A stretch of DNA of 64,000 bases, from assembly GCA_035545735.1 (NCBI GenBank), contig DASZXS010000005.1:1-64000 (forward strand), written 5' to 3'. A program made the translations under genes and the position numbers. Below the pieces are notes generated by a model that saw only the letters and a list, made by a program, of their open reading frames with translations, did not search any database and had not been told where the DNA came from. The DNA comes from JAJYKC01 sp035545735 (GTDB lineage: Bacteria > Acidobacteriota > Terriglobia > Bryobacterales > Bryobacteraceae). Positions 59,015 through 64,000 of the stretch are shown in pieces. Every line of letters starts with the position of its first letter. The stretch's first letter is position 1.

Positions 59015-60120
59015 CCATTGGCGTACCCAGGGAAGTGAAAGATCACGAAACCCGGGTAGGAATGATCCCCGGCGCCGTTACCGCCCTTTCGGAGGCCGGA
59101 CATCAGGTGCTGGTGGAGACCGGCGCGGGCGCGGGCAGTTCCATCCCGGACGAAGAATATTCCCGGGCCGGGGCGACCATACTTCCCGACGCCGCGGGCG
59201 TGTGGCGCGCGGACCTGGTAGTGAAGGTAAAGGAACCGCAGCCTTCCGAATACGAATGCCTCCGGCCCGGCCTGCTTCTCTTCACCTACCTCCACCTTGC
59301 CCCGTTGCCCGGTCTCACCGCTGAATTGCTGAGAGCGCGTGTGAACTCGGTGGCTTACGAGACCATCCGCGAGGCGGACGGCTCCCTTCCGCTACTTACC
59401 CCGATGAGCGAAGTCGCCGGCCGCATGTCGGTTCAGGTGGGGGCCCAGTATCTCGAAGCGCCAAACGGAGGCCGGGGGATTCTGCTTGGCGGTATTCCGG
59501 GAGTCAACCCGGCCAACGTGGTGATTCTGGGGGGCGGGGTGGTGGGTCACAATGCGGCAAGAATGGCCGTCGGGGCCGGCGCCCACGTAACCATCATCGA
59601 TCGAAACATGAATCGCCTGCGGGAGTTGGACGACGTTTATTCGAGCCAGGTAGTGACGCTCGCCTCGAACACCTGGACAATCCGCGAATCGCTGCGGCAC
59701 GCCGACCTGGTCATCGGCGCGGTTCTGATCCCCGGCGCCTCCGCCCCGCGGGTGGTCCGGCATGACATGCTGGCGTCCATGCGAAAAGGTTCGGTTATGG
59801 TGGACGTCTCCATCGATCAAGGCGGCTGCTTTGAGACGTCCCACGCCACCACGCACACCGACCCGGTGTATTCCGTGGACGGAGTGCTGCACTATTGCGT
59901 CTCAAATATGCCCGCCGCCGTGCCGCACACCTCCACATTCGGCCTCACCAACGCGACTGCGCCGTACCTGATGATGCTGGCCAATCATGGCCTGGAGGAA
60001 GCCTGCCGGCTCAGTGAGGCCATCCGGCAGGGCGTGAACACTTATCAGGGACACATCACTTACCCTGCCGTGGCAGAGAGCCAGGGCCGGCCGTGGAAAC
60101 CGCTTGTCGAAGTGATGTAG
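59011..60120 (+). CDS. ald: Alanine dehydrogenase
   Basis: Ald interconverts L-alanine and pyruvate with NAD and ammonia. The 369-residue length is typical. MTIGVPREVKDHETRVGMIPGAV is the N-terminal signature, DLVVKVKEPQPSEY and LFTYLHLAPLP hold the catalytic Lys and His, and VVILGGGVVGHNAARMAVGAGA is the NAD loop. The active-site Asp lies in MVDVSIDQGG. It overlaps the peptidoglycan-binding gene by four bases. The link between cell-wall protein and alanine metabolism may be simple co-expression. A convergent MetE-like gene follows. Confidence 0.95.
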   Translation: MTIGVPREVKDHETRVGMIPGAVTALSEAGHQVLVETGAGAGSSIPDEEYSRAGATILPDAAGVWRADLVVKVKEPQPSEYECLRPGLLLFTYLHLAPLPGLTAELLRARVNSVAYETIREADGSLPLLTPMSEVAGRMSVQVGAQYLEAPNGGRGILLGGIPGVNPANVVILGGGVVGHNAARMAVGAGAHVTIIDRNMNRLRELDDVYSSQVVTLASNTWTIRESLRHADLVIGAVLIPGASAPRVVRHDMLASMRKGSVMVDVSIDQGGCFETSHATTHTDPVYSVDGVLHYCVSNMPAAVPHTSTFGLTNATAPYLMMLANHGLEEACRLSEAIRQGVNTYQGHITYPAVAESQGRPWKPLVEVM

Positions 60121-60144
60121 CGCCGAACCTTTTGTTTCTTCAGG

Positions 60145-61155
60145 CTATCTTTGCCCTGCATGGAGGTTGCGTCCGGCCACCAGCGCTGCGATTTTCCGGT
60201 CGGCGATCGAGCGTTTCAGCATCCAGAAGCCGCAATCCGGGTTTACCCAGCGCACACGGCCGGCGCCGATGATGCGTTCGGCATTCTCGATGCGGCGCGC
60301 AATCTCGTCCGCTGTCTCGACGTGATTGATTTTGATATCCACGACGCCGATTCCCAAACCTAATTCCGGACGGACTTCACTCAGTCGAGCGAGATCGCCG
60401 TCTTCGCGGTGAGCACATTCGAGCAGCACGTGATCGGCCTCCAGTGCGTTGAGAAACTCGACCAGGTTTTTCCATGCGCCTTTCTGTATTGTCTGGCCGC
60501 CGTAGTTTCCGAAACAGAGGTGTACCCCTCTGCGCGGTCCCGTGTACGCTCGCAACACCGTATTGATCGCATTGGCCGCCAGTCTCCAATGCTCCGGGCT
60601 TCCAGGCAGGTTCGCCTCATCGACTTGGAGACAATCACAGGGAAGCCCGGCAACTTGCGCGGCCAGGACCTCCGCGATCGCCATCGTCACCGCCTCGATT
60701 TCGCCGTAGTGGCAGTCCAGCAGTGTCCGCGCGAGCATGTACGGGCTGGTGACAGTGAACTTGAAGGGTCCGCCCGCGACGGAGGCCGTCAGACGGCAAT
60801 CTGCGAGAAGGTTCAGCGAACCTTCGCTCAACCGCTCCGTGACCACGCCGGCGGCTCGCGCTCGAAACGACATGGCACTGATCCGCGCGAAAGACTCCGA
60901 CTCGCTCCGCGAAAGCCGCGAACGAATGCCGCCCATCGCGTGCACGAAATAGTCGATCATGCCATTCGTGTCGGGGATATTGACGTCGAACCGGTAAAGT
61001 TCACCGTCGGTAGGCAGGTCGACGCCCGCCTGCCTCTGTATATCGAACACCACGCGGGTAGCGTCCAGACGGGCCTGCTCCGAAGGGAGCGCCGGGAGCC
61101 AGTCCGGGACAGGATAGGAGCCGATGGTGGTAGTCAGAATCTCTGAAGTGCTCAT
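60145..61155 (-). CDS. Short MetE-like cobalamin-independent methionine synthase (core MetE)
   Basis: The 336-residue protein is only the catalytic half of MetE, with no N-terminal duplicate. TTTIGSYPVPDWL opens the barrel. Zinc ligands appear to be His of HLCFGNYGG, Glu/Cys of LLECAHRE and Cys308 of VNPDCGFWML. Shortened, or core, MetE proteins have been shown in other bacteria to make methionine from homocysteine, often with methylcobalamin-protein or other donors rather than folate. The methyl donor here is unknown. It is followed by a small lipoprotein gene upstream on the same strand (six bases apart). Uncertainty concerns donor, not fold. Confidence 0.82.
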   Translation of the reverse strand: MSTSEILTTTIGSYPVPDWLPALPSEQARLDATRVVFDIQRQAGVDLPTDGELYRFDVNIPDTNGMIDYFVHAMGGIRSRLSRSESESFARISAMSFRARAAGVVTERLSEGSLNLLADCRLTASVAGGPFKFTVTSPYMLARTLLDCHYGEIEAVTMAIAEVLAAQVAGLPCDCLQVDEANLPGSPEHWRLAANAINTVLRAYTGPRRGVHLCFGNYGGQTIQKGAWKNLVEFLNALEADHVLLECAHREDGDLARLSEVRPELGLGIGVVDIKINHVETADEIARRIENAERIIGAGRVRWVNPDCGFWMLKRSIADRKIAALVAGRNLHAGQR

Positions 61156-61161
61156 GTTGCG

Positions 61162-61521
61162 CTATTCCGCCGCGGGAATCTCCTTGGTGAGATCGGCGAG
61201 CATTCGGCCGCGTTCAGCCTCCTTCACTGTGATCCGGGCGGCGACGGCGCCCTTGGTGTTGAGGGAGCCCTTCAGGACGTGTTCTTCCTTGCTGTTCAAA
61301 ACGAATGCGACCGGCTGAATCACCGGCGCGCCCGCGACCTCCACTCGCACCAGCAGCGGTACGGTGGGCCGTTCCGTTTCATTTTTCACACTCAGGGTAA
61401 GCGCGATTTCGCCGTCCTTCCCGCGCTGCGCCTTCAGCTCCGTTGCGATTTTCGGCGTGATGGAATCGCCACCGCAGCCGGCCGCAAGCAGCGCCACGCC
61501 GATCAGGATTAGTTTTCTCAA
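61162..61521 (-). CDS. Small lipoprotein, function unknown
   Basis: The 119-residue protein begins MRKLILIGVALLAAGCGGD, a clear lipobox with Cys16 as lipidation site, so it is membrane-anchored, probably in the outer membrane. The rest is a single beta-rich domain (EIALTLSVKNETERPTVPLLVRVEVA, EHVLKGSLNTKGAVAARITV) of immunoglobulin-like or FN3-like character. It lies six bases upstream of the short metE gene and 18 bases downstream of a YprB-like gene on the same strand, so the three may be one operon. No functional clue is evident. Confidence 0.75.
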   Translation of the reverse strand: MRKLILIGVALLAAGCGGDSITPKIATELKAQRGKDGEIALTLSVKNETERPTVPLLVRVEVAGAPVIQPVAFVLNSKEEHVLKGSLNTKGAVAARITVKEAERGRMLADLTKEIPAAE

Positions 61522-61539
61522 TTCCAGCTCCTCCGCACC

Positions 61540-62772
61540 CTATAGAAGGCTACCGTTTCCCGGCGCCGCAAGCCGCTTCTCGAGACGCGCTCTCCGCTGT
61601 TCCATCGCCGGCGTTCTTTGCAGTTGAAGCGCCATGCGCGTCATTTCCAACGCCATGGAATAGTTCCGCTCGCGCCGCTCATAATATTTCGCGAGTTCCT
61701 CCAGCGCCGAGAATTGGAAAGCGTTCCTCGAAGCGGCGAGATCGGACCACACCGCCAACGCCGCATCCTCCCGCCCCAATTTCTTTTCCAGCCGGGAGAT
61801 ATCCCAAAGGGTCCGGAACAGCAGGTCGTCGCAAAGTCCACAATCGACGGCCCGGCGGAAAAGCCGCAGCGAATGCTCCGGCTCATTCATCTGACGCCAC
61901 CATCGGCCCAACCCCGCAAGCTCCGCGCCGTGCCGCGCGCCGATTTCTTCCGGCGCCCGGAACGCCAGCGGCACAATCCCGGACAGGCACGCGAGCGTCA
62001 GGATGTCCATCGCGTTGTGATGGAACACCGCCATCAGGCGTGCCGCACCCTGGTTCCGCACATAGTCGAAATACACGTATGGAATCATGTTGCCGGGAAT
62101 ATCGCCCTGACGCTCCACACCGAGGATGCGGTTCTCCAGTTCCACCAGCCGGCAGCTTTCGAGCCGCAGTTTCCACAACCTCCGCGAACTGTACAGCAGG
62201 TCCACATGTTCCAGTGCGGCAAACGGCGGCCGCTTGCGGCACATGCGAAATCTGGTTTCAAGCAGGGGCTGGTCGTAGGCCCTGCCGTTATACGTCACCA
62301 TCACGCGAAACTGCGACAGATGTTCGGCCAGAGCATGCAGCGCGCTACTCTCCTCGCCGTGCTCGCGCAGAAAGAACTGCCTCACGCGGAATCCCTCCGG
62401 CGTGATGCGCCCCACGCCGATCAGAAAGGCAATAGTGCCCGAACCACCCGCCAACCCGGTTGTCTCCGTGTCGAGAAAAGCCCACGTCTCCGGCGGAGCA
62501 CCGGAAACCGACCCGCTTGAAATGGCTTCGAACAGGTCGCTCGGAAGCTCGGCCAGGGTGGAAATTTCGTAGCTCCCATGACGGCGATGCCGTTCATAGA
62601 GTTTCTCCATTTCCCAATGACGTCCGGCGGCGGTTTGCACTTCCCCTCCCGGCAATTCAACGGGCGCCCGCTGGAGCGGGGCCGGACGCGCCGGAACGCC
62701 CCCCTCGTATTTGTGGTTAATACGGGCAACTCGCTGACGCAGCAGCGCGAGCTGTTGCTGAAGATCGCCCAT
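61540..62772 (-). CDS. YprB-like ribonuclease H-fold exonuclease with TPR-like tail
   Basis: The 410-residue protein carries a DEDD-type nuclease domain: AFLDTETTGLAGGSGTIAFLIGVG holds the first acidic pair, MVTYNGRAYDQPLL the next, and FHHNAMDILTLACL the late His and Asp. That matches the RNase_H_2/YprB family, usually found with the helicase YprA. The C-terminal 120 residues are helical repeats like TPR (SLRLFRRAVDCGLCDD, KKLGREDAALAVWSDLAAS). No helicase gene is adjacent in the window. A role in nucleic-acid repair is inferred from family. It precedes the lipoprotein gene and follows the ABC-F gene on the same strand. Confidence 0.82.
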   Translation of the reverse strand: MGDLQQQLALLRQRVARINHKYEGGVPARPAPLQRAPVELPGGEVQTAAGRHWEMEKLYERHRRHGSYEISTLAELPSDLFEAISSGSVSGAPPETWAFLDTETTGLAGGSGTIAFLIGVGRITPEGFRVRQFFLREHGEESSALHALAEHLSQFRVMVTYNGRAYDQPLLETRFRMCRKRPPFAALEHVDLLYSSRRLWKLRLESCRLVELENRILGVERQGDIPGNMIPYVYFDYVRNQGAARLMAVFHHNAMDILTLACLSGIVPLAFRAPEEIGARHGAELAGLGRWWRQMNEPEHSLRLFRRAVDCGLCDDLLFRTLWDISRLEKKLGREDAALAVWSDLAASRNAFQFSALEELAKYYERRERNYSMALEMTRMALQLQRTPAMEQRRARLEKRLAAPGNGSLL

Positions 62773-62801
62773 TATTCGCCTTTATTTCGCCTCAGGGACC
62801 A

Positions 62802-63998
62802 TTATGCCATCATCGTTTCGAGCTTTTGCGAGACTTCTTCCCAGTCGTGCATCAGGCGGGCCAACTCTGCGCGCTTTTCCTCCACCTCCCGGGTCAGACG
62901 CAGCGTTTCCTCGACGCTCACAAAGTGCCCCAGGCTCTCCTCGCTCGCCGCAATCTCCTGCTCTATTTTGGAAATTCCGTTTTCCAGCTCCTGCCGGCGC
63001 GAGTCCATTTTCTTCAGCTTCATCGGATTCACGCGCTTCTCCGGCTTGACCGCGGGCGATGGCGCGGCGGCCGCCGGTTCCTCTCGGGGCTGCCCTCCGT
63101 TGGCGGAAAGGCTCAAATCCAGATGCGCCCCTTCCTTGCGCCACAGATAATCTTCATAATCGCCGGGGAAAATCCGCACCTCTCCCCCGCCGATTTCAAA
63201 GACGCGCGTGGCGAGCTTATCGATGAAATAGCGATCGTGCGAGACGAAGACCACCGTTCCACTAAAGCCCGCGATGGATTCGAGCAACACGTCCTTGGCG
63301 CGCATGTCCAGGTGGTTGGTGGGCTCATCGAGCAGCAGGAAGTTCGATGGACGCAGCAGCAGACGCGCCAGCGCGTAGCGATTGCGCTCTCCGCCCGAGA
63401 GCACACCAATCCGCTTGAAGACGTCGTCCTCCGAAAAGAGGAAACAACCGAGCAGGTTGCGAAGCTCGGTTTGACTCGCTTTGGCGCCGACCCGGGACAA
63501 ATCGTCGAGGAGGGTCGCATCCGGGTCGAGTTCCTTGTATTGATCCTGGGCAAAATAATCTACCTCGGCGTTGTGGCCGAGCGTGTATTCCCCGGAGCTC
63601 AGTGGCTCCGCGCCCGCGAGCAGTTTGATGAGTGTGGATTTCCCCGCTCCGTTCACTCCCACCAAGGCGATCCTGTCGCCGCGCTCCACGGTGAAATTCA
63701 CGTTGCTGAATACGTGCTTCTCGCCGTAGCTTTTCGAAACGTTCTTGAACTCCGCCACAATGCGCCCGCTCGGTTTCGGCTGCGGAAACGAGAAATGAAT
63801 GACGCCTTCCTCCGGCGGAATCTCGATTCGTTCGATCTTTTCGAGTTCCTTGATCCGGCTTTGAACCTGTTTGGCTTTCGAGGCCTGGTAGCGGAAACGA
63901 TTGATGAAGGCTTCGAGCTGTTCAATGCGGTCGCGCTGATTCTTATATGCTGCTTCCAACTGCGCTTTCCGCTCCGCCTTCTGCGTAAGGTACTTCTC
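62802..63998 (-). CDS. ABC-F family ATPase, 5' end outside window
   Basis: About 398 residues are visible, and the reading frame continues past the right edge. What is present is the interdomain linker (AAYKNQRDRIEQLEAFINRFRYQASKAKQVQSR) and the second ATPase domain: Walker A GVNGAGKST, signature LSGGERNRYALARLL and LLLDEPTNHLD. The C-terminal segment (about the last 110 residues) is a Lys/Pro linker and then a coiled coil. ABC-F proteins act on the ribosome, as translation factors or in antibiotic resistance, and this layout is closest to Uup/YheS-type housekeeping members. The N-terminal domain cannot be judged. Confidence 0.9.
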   Translation of the reverse strand, partial: EKYLTQKAERKAQLEAAYKNQRDRIEQLEAFINRFRYQASKAKQVQSRIKELEKIERIEIPPEEGVIHFSFPQPKPSGRIVAEFKNVSKSYGEKHVFSNVNFTVERGDRIALVGVNGAGKSTLIKLLAGAEPLSSGEYTLGHNAEVDYFAQDQYKELDPDATLLDDLSRVGAKASQTELRNLLGCFLFSEDDVFKRIGVLSGGERNRYALARLLLRPSNFLLLDEPTNHLDMRAKDVLLESIAGFSGTVVFVSHDRYFIDKLATRVFEIGGGEVRIFPGDYEDYLWRKEGAHLDLSLSANGGQPREEPAAAAPSPAVKPEKRVNPMKLKKMDSRRQELENGISKIEQEIAASEESLGHFVSVEETLRLTREVEEKRAELARLMHDWEEVSQKLETMMA

Positions 63999-64000
63999 GT

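Noticed and set aside
1..64000. CRISPR arrays, tRNA or rRNA genes, insertion sequences
   Set aside because: No regularly spaced repeats, cloverleaf-capable stretch in a gap, rRNA sequence, transposase frame or terminal inverted repeats were seen by reading the gaps; this is not a computed search.

Overview
This 64 kb window is chromosomal DNA from a GC-rich Gram-negative bacterium, most likely an Acidobacteriota member of the Solibacter/Bryobacter type. That assignment is inference: there is no rRNA gene in the window. It rests on an Oar-like TonB-dependent receptor with a carboxypeptidase-regulatory N-terminal domain, a zinc-dependent metalloprotease of the DUF4953 type, many exported oxidoreductases and hydrolases with twin-arginine leaders, a 59-residue lysine-rich exported protein, and frequent GTG/TTG starts. 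Genes are dense, almost all gaps are under 250 bases, and I see no insertion sequence, prophage, tRNA, rRNA or CRISPR array.

Layout. 0-5.4 kb: end of a metalloprotease gene, a FecR-domain protein, glnE and a LacI-type regulator with a strong operator-like palindrome just upstream of its start. 5.4-13.9 kb: a GT-C glycosyltransferase fused to a beta-propeller, an SGNH hydrolase, a Tat-exported TIM-barrel-like protein, a Tat-exported aldo/keto reductase, a secreted beta-propeller protein and an ECF sigma factor with an NrsF-type membrane anti-sigma. 13.9-18.2 kb: a DsbD-alpha-like protein, a MerR regulator, a flbD-motA-motB operon and a PIG-L deacetylase. 18.1-23.6 kb (minus strand): glycosyltransferase-9-like protein, mtnP, meaB, acyl-CoA dehydrogenase and a Tat-exported Gfo/Idh/MocA oxidoreductase. 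23.6-30.9 kb: glcE-glcF (no glcD here), a CCA-type nucleotidyltransferase, xerD, a small unknown, coaA and a P1 peptidase. 31-35.7 kb: two unknowns, then a NitT/TauT-like ABC transporter with no binding protein.

35.7-42.6 kb is the most suggestive region. On the minus strand an SDR dehydrogenase, a 1079-residue exported alpha/alpha-toroid glycosidase-like protein and two half-size EamA transporters form a tightly coupled operon. Divergent from it is an enolase-superfamily dehydratase plus a second SDR. Together they look like a self-contained release, import, oxidise, dehydrate and oxidise pathway for a sugar. 42.7-47 kb carries an AttEFGH-like set (ATPase, double FtsX permease, CrtC/AttH lipocalin-like protein) with a long inverted repeat in its leader. 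47-49.5 kb has the lysine-rich protein, an unknown exported protein and murJ.

49.5-64 kb: TonB-dependent receptor, divergent GH29 alpha-L-fucosidase, M20 peptidase, EamA exporter, HtrA/DegQ protease, a peptidoglycan-binding protein, alanine dehydrogenase, a short MetE-like methionine synthase, a small lipoprotein, a YprB-like nuclease and a truncated ABC-F ATPase that runs off the right edge. The overall theme is a polymer-degrading soil heterotroph with many exported enzymes, interspersed with ordinary housekeeping genes. No classical defence or mobile system was found.
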